Part shown: positions 33,163 to 42,013 of the stretch, piece by piece | Position numbering within the stretch: position 1 is the stretch's first letter | How the letters are laid out: each line of letters begins with the position of its first letter | Source: CAVSDF01 sp963726715 | Lineage (GTDB): Bacteria; Bacteroidota; Rhodothermia; Rhodothermales; BA12 | Direction: 5' to 3' | DNA length: 64,000 bases | Assembly (NCBI GenBank): GCA_963726715.1 | Contig: CAVSDF010000001.1 | Location: 62,001 to 126,000 of the forward strand | Notes under the pieces: model-generated | The model's database searches: none | What the model was told of the DNA's origin: nothing | What the model saw: only the letters and a program-made list of their open reading frames with translations | Translations under genes and position numbers: made by a program

Positions 33163-33930
33163 TCAGCCTCCACTTCCGCCCCAGCTGCGGCCGAAGCCGC
33201 CGCGTCCGCGCGAGGGCGAGGAGGCGCGCGGCGTGGCACGGGCGCTCGCGCGGGCGCCGCGCATCGAGACGGCCTGCCGGGCGCCGTAGGGCATCCGTCC
33301 GAGCAGGATCATCCCGGCGATCATGCCGCCGCGGCGGCGCGTCGAGTCGCGCACGGCAGGCGTGCGGTAGGCGAGGGCGTCCGATCCGCGCCTGGCGACG
33401 CTGGCGTAGGCGGGCGGGTGCCAGAGCGGCATCGCCATCGTCTGCGCGAGCACGACGCCGAGCGGAAGGCCGATCGCCGCCGCCGGCACGGCCCACGAGG
33501 TGCCGTCGGCGCTGCGCGGCGCGTCGCCGACGCTGGGCGCCTTGCCGTCGTCCCACGACCCGCCGCCGCCGGAGGCATCGGGCGTGGGCGTCTGCGCGCC
33601 CGTGGCGGCGTCGTAGGCGCGGAGCGTGTCGAGGGGCGCGAGGAGGGCGGCGAAGGATTCGGGCGAATCGACCATCGTCCGGGTGCCGTCGAGGCGCTGC
33701 ACCTGCACGCGCGTCGGGCCGTCGACGACGCTCTCGTCGTCGATGACGAAGCGTCCGGGCGCGACCTCGGAGACTTTGGTGACGACGCCGCGCTCGGGCG
33801 TTGCCGGCGCCTCGGCGCTCGTCGTGTCGTCGGACGAGCGGCAGGCGGGCAGGGCGGCGCTTGCGGCGAGGACGCCGCCGAGGCCGAGGAAGATCGCGGC
33901 GCGGGGGGCGCCGACGCGGAGACGGTTCAT
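33163..33930 (-). CDS. YgiB-like lipoprotein upstream of the ligase gene
   Basis: The 255-residue product from ATG 33930 has a lipoprotein signal peptide with lipobox ALPAC (Cys near residue 30). The mature part contains ERFVIDDE-like SEVAPGRFVIDDES, a Gly-rich linker and a hydrophobic stretch (VPAAAIGLPLGVVLAQTMAM). The C-terminus is Arg/Ser/Gly-rich and ends in GRGGFGRSWGGSGG, similar to the tails of DUF1190/YgiB proteins. Position immediately before a YgiC-like ligase supports this reading more than sequence does. It is probably an outer-membrane or envelope lipoprotein modified by, or working with, the ligase (inference). Confidence 0.7.
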   Translation of the reverse strand: MNRLRVGAPRAAIFLGLGGVLAASAALPACRSSDDTTSAEAPATPERGVVTKVSEVAPGRFVIDDESVVDGPTRVQVQRLDGTRTMVDSPESFAALLAPLDTLRAYDAATGAQTPTPDASGGGGSWDDGKAPSVGDAPRSADGTSWAVPAAAIGLPLGVVLAQTMAMPLWHPPAYASVARRGSDALAYRTPAVRDSTRRRGGMIAGMILLGRMPYGARQAVSMRGARASARATPRASSPSRGRGGFGRSWGGSGG

Positions 33931-34046
33931 CGAAACGATGGGAAACGAAGGGGTTGGGCTACGCGGCTCCTCGGGTGAAGATGCACGCGCCGGGGGCCGG
34001 GCGCTCGGTCCGGACCTGTCGGCTGTGGGGACCTGAGAGGTCGCCA

Positions 34047-35649
34047 TCACCCCGCGACCCGCGTCAAGCGCACGACGGTTTCGACGTGGTCGGTGTGCGG
34101 AAACATGTCGACGGGCTGGATGCGGTCGACGCGGTAGGCGCCGGGGGCGGCGGCGTCGAGGAGGGCGAGGTCGCGGGCCTGCGTCTGCGGATTGCACGAG
34201 ACGTAGACGATGCGCGAGGGCGCGAGGCGCGCGATCTCGTCGATGACCTTCGGATGGACGCCCGCGCGCGGCGGGTCGAGAACCAGCACGTCCGGCGCGC
34301 CGTGCTCGGCGACGAAGGCGGGCGTGAACACGCGCAGCATGTCACCGGCCACGAAGGTCGTGTTGGGGATGTCGTTGCGGACGGCGTTCGCGCGGGCGTT
34401 GGCGATGGCCTCCGGCACCAATTCCACCCCGACGACGTGCCGGACGTGCGGCGCAATCGACAGCGAGATCGTCCCCGCTCCGCAGTAGAGGTCGTAGACG
34501 AGATCGTCGGGCCGAAGCTCCGCCGCGTCGATGGCGAGGCGGTAGAGCAGTTCGGCGCCGCGCGTGTTGGTCTGGAAGAAGGCGTTCGGCGCAATCTCGA
34601 ACGACAGATCGCCGATGCGGTCGTGGAGCACGCCCGGACCGAAGACGGTCTCCGTCCGCGCGTCGAGCGCCGTCGGCCCGACGCCGTCGTGGATGATGGC
34701 GACGAATGTCGTCACGCCGCCCGCGCCCGGCAGCGGACGCGCAAGCGGGTCGCTGGCCGTCGATTTCGAGCGCTTCCGACCGATGCGTCTGTATCCCGAC
34801 CGGCGGTCTGTTGCCGTCGAGGCCGGCCGCGATCTCCTCTGCCGACAGCGCCGGAAACTCCACGCGCAGCAGGTCGGCGACGCGGGCGATGCGGTCCTCG
34901 TCCCACTCGGTCACCACGAGCGCGACGAGCGTCTCGCCGGTGTGCTCGCCGTGGCGGATGAGCAGGTGGCGCAGCCATCCCGTGTGCTGGCGCTGGTCGT
35001 ACGGCGCCCACCCCTCGGACTGCGCGAGATCGCGGACGCGGTTGACGATGGCGGCCGAGAGCGGCGACTGCAGGTGGCACTCGTGGAGATCGAGCACGCG
35101 CGCGAACGACCCCGGCGCGTGGAGGCCGAGCGCAAACCCGCGGTCGAACGCCTCCCCCGACGCGACCTCACGCGCCGTCAGCCAGCGCTCCGACGAGAAC
35201 GAGAACTCCATCTTGTTGCGGTAGAAGAACCGCCGAGGCGACGGAATCGCCGGTTCGGCCTCGGGCATCTCGGGCGCGGTGAGCGCAGGCGCCCCGGCCC
35301 CGGCGCTCGGACGGCGGAGCGCGCTCGCCACCGACCGCGTCTTCATCGCCAGCTGCGCGTCGTAGTCCACGTGCTGCCACTTGCAGCCGCCACAGTCGTC
35401 GGCATACGGGCACGGCGGCGTGACCCGCAGGTTGGACGCCTCGAACAGCTCCACGACACGGGTCTCGACGTGCCGCTTCTTCGCGCGCAGCACCTCGACG
35501 CGCATCCGGTCGCCCGGCACGGCGCCGGGCACGAACACCACGAGACCGCCCGCGCCCTCCGGCCGGTCCGCGGCGTCGATGCGGGCGAAGCCCTTGCCGC
35601 GGTCGGCGAAATCGGTGATGGTGAGGTCGAGCAGGGTGCCGCGTTTCAT
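34047..35649 (-). pseudogene. rlmD: 23S rRNA (uracil-5-)-methyltransferase RlmD, one frameshift
   Basis: From ATG 35649 the protein has an N-terminal TRAM domain (GTLLDLTITDFADRGKGFARID ... GDRMRVEV), then four cysteines for the [4Fe-4S] cluster (CPYADDCGGCKW plus a later Cys). The frame breaks near 34760. The C-terminal part in the next frame holds the SAM-dependent methyltransferase domain: PNAFFQTNTRGAELLY, VYDLYCGAGTISLSIA, DVLVLDPPRAGVHP and the catalytic Cys in YVSCNPQTQARDL. The enzyme methylates U1939 (E. coli numbering) of 23S rRNA. Conservation on both sides of the break points to a sequencing indel. Confidence 0.9.
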
Positions 35650-35764
35650 CGGGGACGGGGTCGGGCGGGGAGGGATGCAGCGTGGGTCAACGTGCGCGCG
35701 GGCCGTTGGATCGGGCGCCGGGCGCGCCGGGAGTGCCACTGCCGCCGCCCGCTCGCGCCGTCGC

Positions 35765-35772
35765 TACCTTTG
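35765..35772 (+). promoter_or_regulatory. -7 promoter element of the HAD gene (exact consensus)
   Basis: TACCTTTG matches the Bacteroidota -7 element TAnnTTTG exactly and lies 23 nt before the ATG at 35796. Confidence 0.55.
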
Positions 35773-35795
35773 GCGCCGCTTCCTCCCCGCTCCCG

Positions 35796-36497
35796 ATGTC
35801 CTTCGACCTCGTCGCCATCGACGCCGACGACACGCTCTGGCACAACGAAACCATCTTCGTCGCCACGCAGGCCGCCTTCCGCGATCTCCTCGCCGCCCAC
35901 CACGACGATCCCGAGGCCATCGGCGCGCGCCTCGCCGAGGCGGAGATCCGCAACTTGCAGCACTACGGATACGGCATCAAGGGCTTCCTGCTGTCGATGG
36001 TCGAGACCGCCGTCGAACTCACCGGCGGGCGCGTCACGGGCGCTGAGATCCAGAAGATCCTCGACCTCGGGCGCGAGATGATCCACCACCCGGTCGTCCT
36101 CCTCGACGGCGTCGCCGAAGCCATCGAAACGCTCGCGGGCACGCACCGGCTCGCGCTCGTCACCAAGGGCGACCTGCTCGACCAGGAGACCAAGCTCGCG
36201 CGGTCGGGCCTCGGCGATGCCTTCCACGCCGTCGAGGTGCTCTCGGAGAAGGACGTCCGCACGTACGCGCGGATGATGCGGCGCCTCGGCGTGGCGCCCG
36301 AGCGCTTCCTGATGGTCGGCAACTCGCTCCGCTCGGACGTTCTGCCCGTGCTCGACGCCGGGGGCGCCGCCGTCCACATCCCCTACCACACGACGTGGGC
36401 GCACGAAGTCGTCGCCGACGACGCGCTCACCGACCGCTCGTTCGGGCGCCTCGACCGCCTCGCCGACCTGCCTGCGTGGCTTGAATCGGTGGGATGA
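35796..36497 (+). CDS. HAD family hydrolase
   Basis: This 233-residue phosphatase-like protein has HAD motif I as DADDTLWHNE (nucleophile Asp near residue 8), motif II in ALVTKGD (Thr), motif III Lys around VEVLSEKDVRTY and motif IV in FLMVGNSLRSDVLP (Asp/Asn pair). The cap helices are rich in Glu and Leu. The likely reaction is Mg2+-dependent dephosphorylation of a small metabolite, which I cannot specify. ATG 35796 is chosen over the upstream frame because that extension is Pro/Ala-rich and includes the promoter element. Confidence 0.9.
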   Translation: MSFDLVAIDADDTLWHNETIFVATQAAFRDLLAAHHDDPEAIGARLAEAEIRNLQHYGYGIKGFLLSMVETAVELTGGRVTGAEIQKILDLGREMIHHPVVLLDGVAEAIETLAGTHRLALVTKGDLLDQETKLARSGLGDAFHAVEVLSEKDVRTYARMMRRLGVAPERFLMVGNSLRSDVLPVLDAGGAAVHIPYHTTWAHEVVADDALTDRSFGRLDRLADLPAWLESVG

Positions 36498-36546
36498 GCG
36501 GGCCGTCCGGCCTGAATCCGGCACTGTAGAGACGCCTCGTGCCGCG

Positions 36547-38988
36547 TCAGAACGAGTGCCCGAGCGCGAAGTGCAGCGTCGGACGCACGCCATCGGGGAA
36601 GGCGCCTGCGTCGGCGGGGTCGGCGACGCGCACGGCGGCGTCGAGGCGGACGACGAGGTACTGCCACGCGATCCGCAGGCCGCCGCCGCTGCCGACGGCG
36701 ATCTGGCGGGCGAAGGCGGGCACGCGGAAGCGTCCGTCGCGGCGCTCGGGGGCGTCGGGGAGGCCGGGGTTGCGCGGCCCGAACCAGACGTTGCCCGCGT
36801 CGACGAATCCCGCCGCGATCCACTCGGCGCCGAAGAGCAGGGGCACGACGACGCGCCGCGCCTCGGCGCTGGCCTCGATCCGCACGTCGCCGCCGGCCAC
36901 GTTGAGCACCTGCCCGCGCCCGGCGCGCACCGCCCCCGGCCCGAGTTCGCGCAGGCCCCATCCGCGCACGCTCGTCGCGCCGCCCGCGAAGAAGCGCTGG
37001 TCGAACGGCACGAGTCCTGACGCCCCCGTCGCAAGGGCGACCCCCACCGCCACGCGCCCGGCGACGACGGTTCCGGGGCGAACCGTCCGGAAGCGCCGCA
37101 CATCGACGGTGCCGCGCAGGTACGGGCGGTAGACGAGCTGGCCGCCGCCCGGCCCCGGCAGCACGCCGGTCGAGGCGCCGGGAGAAAAGACGAACCGGTC
37201 TAAAAGCGCCTCCACATAGCCACCGACGGCGATCGACACCTCGTCGGCGCGTCCGGCGTCGCGGCGGAGCGGGTGGGCGGTCGTGTGGCGGAGGGTGTAG
37301 CGGAGGGCGGTCGAGACCTGCGGGCGGGTGTAGTCTTCGAGCAGCCGTTCGCGCTCCGGCCCCGCGAATCCGCCGGGGAGGCGGTCGAGGAAGACGCGCG
37401 TGAAGCCGCCGAGGGTGTCGGGGTTCGAGAGCGACACGTCGATCACATCGACGAGCGAAACCGTCGCCGCCGAGTGCGGAAGCTCGTAGCGCAGGCGGGC
37501 CGTCGCGCGGCTGCGGACGACGAGGCGAAGCTCCTCGCGCCGCGCCGCTTGCAGGCTCGCCGCGACGGTCGTGCGCACGCCGAGCGGCACGGCGCGGTCG
37601 AGGCGCTGGAGTGGAAACGCGGCGTAGGGCGTGGTGAGGGAAACGGAGACCTCGGCCTCGCGCGAGCCGAAGAGGGCGGCGCCGGGGTCGGTGGCGCCCT
37701 GCACGCCCGCGCGGACGCGGAACGCCTCGGCGCGCCCGAAGAGGTCGGCGTTCTCGTAGGTGACGGCGAGGCCGGTGCCGAGCTGGGCGTCGGCGTCGCC
37801 GCCGGCGCGCTGCTGGGCGAAGGTCTCGGCGCGGAGCGTGTGGCGCGGGCGCGTGCGCAGGTCGAGGCGGAGCGGCAGGTAAAGGTCGCCTCCCAAACGC
37901 ACGGTGTCGCGCCAGAGCGGGGCGATGTCGGTGAACGAGAAGACGCCGCTCGCGTCGAGGCGCCGTTTGGTCTCGACGAGCGCCGACTGCCGGAACGCGT
38001 CGCCCGGCGCCACGCCGAGTCGACCCTCGACGAACGACGCCCGCAGCCGCCGCTCGCCCCGAAGCGCGACGATGCGGTCGAGCGGCGCCTCGCCGCTGCG
38101 CTCGCCGCGCGGCGGCGCGGCGGCCTCCGGCCCCGTCACCTGCACCTCGACGCCCCCGATGCGCACGCGCGGCCCGGTTGCGACGCGGAGCACGAGGTCG
38201 TAACGCGCCCCGAGATCGGCGCCTGTGCTGTCGCTTGCGGCAGGAGTGGGGAGGGGGAAGACGAAGGCGCGGACCGAGTCTCGCGTCGCGGCGGCGTATC
38301 CGTTCTCGCGGAGCGCGGCGACGACGCGGCGGCGCTCTTCGACGAGGAGGGCTTCGGAGTAGCGGTCGTCGGCGGGGCGGAAGGCGAGGCCGGAGAAGCC
38401 GCGCGCGGTGTCCGGGCGCGGGGCCGTGTCGGGGCTGAGGAGCGAGCGGGTGGCGAGGCGCGCGGCGAGGCCGTCGTCGGTGGCGCCGTCGCCGCTGAGG
38501 GTGAGGAGCACGCGTCGCCACCGCGCGACCGGCCCGGTGTCGTAGCGGAAGACGACGCGCACGCGGTCCGGGCCGAGCGAGTCGACGCGGGCCTCGACGT
38601 CGGCGCGGCGGTAGCCTTCCTGCCGCAGGAGGGTGGCGAGGCGCTCGGCGTCGAGGGCGAGGGTGGCGCGGTCGATGCGCGCGGGCGGCTCGCCGAGCGT
38701 CTGCATCGCGTCGCCGAGGCGCCCGAGGCGGTCGCTGGCGCCGGTCCGGTACAGCCACAGCCACCACGTGGCGCCGGGGAGGCCGAGGAACTGACGGTTC
38801 GGACGCGTGCGGAGCGTCGCGCGCAGCACTTCGTCCGGGAGCACGCGCGGCCCGTCGAGGCGGACCTCGACGACGCGGGCGCTGTCGAGCGTCGGCTGGG
38901 CACGTGCCGTGTGGGGCGAGACGGCGGCGGCGGCGAGCAGCAGCACGCTCCGAAGCGCGCGGGCAGCGCCGCGCCCGCGGCGGGTCAC
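36547..38988 (-). CDS. Omp85/BamA-TamA family outer-membrane protein
   Basis: The 813-residue protein begins at a GTG (38988) overlapping the stop of the DUF2795 gene. A signal peptide (ending HTARA) precedes POTRA-like repeats (VVEVRLDGPRVLPDEVLRAT; LRQEGYRRADVEARVD; VEGRLGVAPGDAFRQSALVE). A C-terminal beta-barrel of ~450 residues carries the conserved loop RFFAGGATSVRGWGLRELGP (family VRGY/F-like motif) and ends with a terminal Phe (LGHSF). Omp85 proteins insert or secrete proteins across the outer membrane. The many short beta segments with alternating hydrophobic residues support the barrel. Which member (BamA, TamA or a two-partner/lipid type) cannot be decided; the short POTRA region favours TamA-like. 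Confidence 0.88.
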   Translation of the reverse strand: MTRRGRGAARALRSVLLLAAAAVSPHTARAQPTLDSARVVEVRLDGPRVLPDEVLRATLRTRPNRQFLGLPGATWWLWLYRTGASDRLGRLGDAMQTLGEPPARIDRATLALDAERLATLLRQEGYRRADVEARVDSLGPDRVRVVFRYDTGPVARWRRVLLTLSGDGATDDGLAARLATRSLLSPDTAPRPDTARGFSGLAFRPADDRYSEALLVEERRRVVAALRENGYAAATRDSVRAFVFPLPTPAASDSTGADLGARYDLVLRVATGPRVRIGGVEVQVTGPEAAAPPRGERSGEAPLDRIVALRGERRLRASFVEGRLGVAPGDAFRQSALVETKRRLDASGVFSFTDIAPLWRDTVRLGGDLYLPLRLDLRTRPRHTLRAETFAQQRAGGDADAQLGTGLAVTYENADLFGRAEAFRVRAGVQGATDPGAALFGSREAEVSVSLTTPYAAFPLQRLDRAVPLGVRTTVAASLQAARREELRLVVRSRATARLRYELPHSAATVSLVDVIDVSLSNPDTLGGFTRVFLDRLPGGFAGPERERLLEDYTRPQVSTALRYTLRHTTAHPLRRDAGRADEVSIAVGGYVEALLDRFVFSPGASTGVLPGPGGGQLVYRPYLRGTVDVRRFRTVRPGTVVAGRVAVGVALATGASGLVPFDQRFFAGGATSVRGWGLRELGPGAVRAGRGQVLNVAGGDVRIEASAEARRVVVPLLFGAEWIAAGFVDAGNVWFGPRNPGLPDAPERRDGRFRVPAFARQIAVGSGGGLRIAWQYLVVRLDAAVRVADPADAGAFPDGVRPTLHFALGHSF

Positions 38989-39206
38989 TCCTCCTCGGAG
39001 AAGTAGAAGTCGTCGTCGCCCGACGGGTAGTCCGGCCACACCTCTTCGATGCTCTCGTACGGCTCGCCGTCGTCCTCGATCGTCTGGAGGTTTTCGACGA
39101 CCTCAAACGGGGCGCCGGTGCGCTCGGCGTAGTCGATCAGCTCGTCCTTCGTGGCAGGCCACGGGGCGTCTTCGAGATACGAGGCCAGTTCGAGGGTCCA
39201 GTACAT
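38985..39206 (-). CDS. DUF2795 family small protein
   Basis: A 73-residue acidic protein starting at ATG 39206: YWTLELASYLEDAPWPATKD, DELIDYAERTGAPFEVVENL and an acidic tail DDDFYFSEEE. This matches the DUF2795 small helical domain. Its stop (TGA 38987-38985) overlaps the GTG start of the Omp85 gene, so translation of the two is coupled. DUF2795 has no established function; the coupling suggests a role linked to outer-membrane protein assembly, but this is inference only. Confidence 0.85.
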   Translation of the reverse strand: MYWTLELASYLEDAPWPATKDELIDYAERTGAPFEVVENLQTIEDDGEPYESIEEVWPDYPSGDDDFYFSEEE

Positions 39207-39440
39207 TGGCGGGGCAGGTCGGGCAGGCGTGGGCGTGAGAGGCCCGAAATCGGGATGGGAGGGCGCGGTACCACGTCCGTGCGGCCCGGTTGCAGGTGCC
39301 GCGTGGAAAATCGCCGCCGCCCCCGCTTCCCCGCCGCTTTTCCTCAAAGTCAGAGCGAGAAACTGTTAGCGGGCAGTCGCGCCGACGTGGCAGCCGCGCG
39401 TTGCCGACATCGATCGGTGTTCTGCCCGGCAGCGCGCGGC
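39207..39440. other. intergenic region, nothing recognised
   Basis: 234 bp between the DUF2795 and M23 genes (both minus strand). I found no gene and no clear hairpin or promoter. Confidence 0.4.
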
Positions 39441-40433
39441 TCAGTCGAGCGACGCGGGGGCGAGGTGGGGCGCGTCCTGCTGCGTGCGGAGCGTCCGGTA
39501 CTGGCTGGCCGTCAGGTGCTCGCCGAAAAAGCCGAGCGGGTCGAGGGCCTCGTCGGTGCCGCCCGCGTGGAGGGTGCGGACCTCGTAGTGGACGTGCGGG
39601 CCGGTCGAGCGCCCGCTGTTGCCGCTGCGCGCGATCTGCTGCCCGCGCGCGACCGCCTCGCCCGCCTTCACGAGGCTGGCCGAGAGGTGCGCGTAGCGCG
39701 TCACGTAGCCCGAGGCCGGATGGGCGACGTCGATGACGAGGCCGTAGCTGCTCGACTGCGTCACGCTCTCGACGACGCCGTCGGCGGTGACGTTGACGGC
39801 GGAGCCGATGGGCAGGGCGATGTCGACGCCGCTGTGGGCGTGGACGACGCCGAGGATCGGGTGGCGGCGGCGCCCGAAGCCCGACACGATCTCGCCGTCG
39901 GCGGGGACGAGCGCGGGGAGGGCGTCGAGGCGCGCGTCGCGGGCGATGGCGAGGGAGCCGAGGGCGCGGTAGCTGGCGCTCTGCAGGGCGATCCGGCGCT
40001 CGATGCGGTCCATCGTCTCGCCCGAGATGCGGAGCGCGAGGGCCGTCGGCGGCGCGAAGGCGCCGGTGTAGGCGTACGCATCGGCGCCACCGACGCCGAG
40101 CTGGAGGACGGCGCCGGGCACGTCGGGCGCCTGCAACACGGTGCGGTAGAGGCGGGCGTCGCGGGCCTGCAAGGTGTCGAGTTCGCGCTCGAAGGTGTCG
40201 AGGCGCAGGTGCGCGAGGGCGAGCTGGCTGCGGAGGGCGACCCCTTCGGCGGCCAGCCGGGCCTCCTCGGGCGTCGTTTCGAGCCGGTCGAGGCCGACGA
40301 CGGCGCCCCCGGCGAGCGCGAAGACGGCGACGGCGGTGGCGATGCCCGTCGCGGCGCGGCGGCGGCGCGCGGGGTGCGCCTCGACGAAGACGTGGGCGTC
40401 GTGGTCGAAGACGAAGAACTGGAAGCGCGGCAT
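39441..40433 (-). CDS. M23 family metallopeptidase (LytM-type) with membrane anchor
   Basis: The 330-residue protein from ATG 40433 has a short cytoplasmic N-terminus (FQFFVFDHDAHVF), one transmembrane helix (about 32-50), a coiled-coil region (LAHLRLDTFERELDTLQARD) and a C-terminal M23 domain. The zinc ligands are in GRRRHPILGVVHAHSGVDIA (HxxxD) and GPHVHYEV (HxH). YGLVIDVAHPASGYVTRYAH is the conserved central strand. It is a typical Bacteroidota-type endopeptidase or regulator of cell-wall hydrolysis in the periplasm. The catalytic residues are all present, so it is probably active. The upstream frame is Pro-rich and was excluded. Confidence 0.92.
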   Translation of the reverse strand: MPRFQFFVFDHDAHVFVEAHPARRRRAATGIATAVAVFALAGGAVVGLDRLETTPEEARLAAEGVALRSQLALAHLRLDTFERELDTLQARDARLYRTVLQAPDVPGAVLQLGVGGADAYAYTGAFAPPTALALRISGETMDRIERRIALQSASYRALGSLAIARDARLDALPALVPADGEIVSGFGRRRHPILGVVHAHSGVDIALPIGSAVNVTADGVVESVTQSSSYGLVIDVAHPASGYVTRYAHLSASLVKAGEAVARGQQIARSGNSGRSTGPHVHYEVRTLHAGGTDEALDPLGFFGEHLTASQYRTLRTQQDAPHLAPASLD

Positions 40434-40809
40434 CTCGCAGGCGGGGATGGGCCGGAGCGAAGAACCCTGCGCGGGTGCCGGAGCGGGGTGCGCAGGACCG
40501 TCGTGGGCGGCCGGTCGTCGGAGGGGGCGGCCGGGAGAGGGCCGTGGAGGGAGACGCGGTCGGGGCGGCGGGGCGTCCGGCGGTCTCGTGTGACGATAGT
40601 GCAACGCAGGGCCGTCGTCAAGTCGCCGGGGCCGCCTTCTCGCAAGATGTGGAAACGCAACCGCTTACGTGTCCACGCTATCGGAGCCGAAGGCACGGCC
40701 GGGCGGCATCCCCGGTGGCTCCCGGACCCTCCTCCGCCGCAGGGGCGCGCGGTCGGGGGCTTCGTCTGTTACGTGAAGTCCGGGCGCAGGCGCCGTCCGT
40801 CGGCGGCCG
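40434..40809. other. 376-bp intergenic region, nothing recognised
   Basis: Between the divergent-looking shadow frames no protein-like frame is seen; both flanking genes are on the minus strand. A G-poor tract lies next to the M23 start. No member of the palindrome families is present. Confidence 0.45.
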
Positions 40810-41835
40810 TCATTCGAGGTCGCCTTCGAAATATTCGGTCGCGCGGAGGGGTGGGCCGGGCGTGCGGCCTTTCGTGCGGATCTGATCGGCGAGGCGCTTG
40901 GCGAAGACCTCGGCGGCGTCGTAGCCGTAGTGCTGGAGCAGGTAGTTCATGGCGATGACCTCGCAGATGACCGTCACGTTCTTGCCCGGCGTGATCGGCA
41001 GCTTGACGAGCGGAAGCGGCACGCCGAGCAGGTCGAACGTGTCGTCGACCATCCCCAATCGTGTGTACTCGTCGTCGTCGTTCCACTGCATCATCTGCAC
41101 CACAATCTCGATCCGCTTCTGGAATCGAATCGCTCGGATGCCGAACATCGAGCGCACGTCGATCAGGCCGAGGCCGCGAATCTCCATGAAGTGCTGCACC
41201 AGATCGGTGCCGGTGCCGATGACGAGGTCGGTCTTGCGCGTCGCAATCACCACGTCGTCGGCGACGAGGCGGTGGCCGCGTTCGACGAGGTCGAGGGCGA
41301 TTTCGCTCTTTCCGATGCCGCTGCGGCCCATCAGCAGCAGGCCGCAGCCGTAGACATCGACGAGCGAGGCGTGGACGCTCGTCTGCGGCGCGAACTGGTC
41401 TTCGAGGAAGTCGCCGAGTTTGGTCATGAAGACCGTCGTCGCGCACGAGGTGGTGAGCACCGGGATGCCGCGCGCGGTGGCGAGGGCGACGAGGTCGGCG
41501 TCGAGGGTGTTGCCGGCGGTGAGGAAGACGACGGGCACGTCGAAGCCGACGAGCCGCTCGAAGACGCGGGTGCGTTCGTCGGCGCTCTCGAAGTGCGTGA
41601 GGAAGCGCACCTCGGTGTTGCCGAGCACCTGGATGCGCTGGTGCTGGAAGAGCTCGTCGTAGCCCGCGAGCACGAGGCCGGGCCGGTGCAAATTGCGCTC
41701 GACGAGCACCCGCGACTCGAGCGGCACGTCGTTAAGTGCCTCGACATCGACCCCGATGCGATCGCGCAGCACCTCGACGACGAACGGCAGGGGCACGGAG
41801 TCCTTGCGCATCACCTTGCGCTCGTGTCGGGGCAT
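40810..41835 (-). CDS. hprK: HPr kinase/phosphorylase
   Basis: The 341-residue protein has the HprK architecture: an N-terminal MurF-like domain (HRPGLVLAGY, VQVLGNTEVRFL) and a C-terminal kinase domain with Walker A GRSGIGKSE (near residue 170), HRLVADDVV (Asp), the family signature around MEIRGLGLIDVRSMFG, and ITPGKNVTVICEVIAMN. HprK phosphorylates Ser46 of HPr in carbon-catabolite control of Gram-positives; in Bacteroidota it may act on an HPr-like partner, which is not in this window. ATG 41835 (MPRHERK) or the ATG at 41811 are both possible starts. The leader upstream is G-poor and C-rich. Confidence 0.93.
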   Translation of the reverse strand: MPRHERKVMRKDSVPLPFVVEVLRDRIGVDVEALNDVPLESRVLVERNLHRPGLVLAGYDELFQHQRIQVLGNTEVRFLTHFESADERTRVFERLVGFDVPVVFLTAGNTLDADLVALATARGIPVLTTSCATTVFMTKLGDFLEDQFAPQTSVHASLVDVYGCGLLLMGRSGIGKSEIALDLVERGHRLVADDVVIATRKTDLVIGTGTDLVQHFMEIRGLGLIDVRSMFGIRAIRFQKRIEIVVQMMQWNDDDEYTRLGMVDDTFDLLGVPLPLVKLPITPGKNVTVICEVIAMNYLLQHYGYDAAEVFAKRLADQIRTKGRTPGPPLRATEYFEGDLE

Positions 41836-42013
41836 GGGGGGAGGGGTATTGGGGAGTGGATATGGGGGATGGGGGGACGGGGCGACGTGCAGGCGCATTC
41901 GCCTCAGCACACGGAGCGGGGGCCGAGCCGGTCGAAGCCGCGGGTGTCGGCCCCCGGCCTCCCGGACGGCTCGAACCGTCCAATCCCCGCTTCCCCAACC
42001 CCGATCCTCCGGC

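Noticed and set aside
34771..34796. CGATGCGTCT inside rlmD resembling half of a GAGACGC palindrome
   Set aside because: It encodes normal RlmD sequence and has no second arm.
36526..36545. GTAGAGACGC next to the Omp85 stop as a full palindrome
   Set aside because: Only one arm is intact; listed as a half copy in the family.
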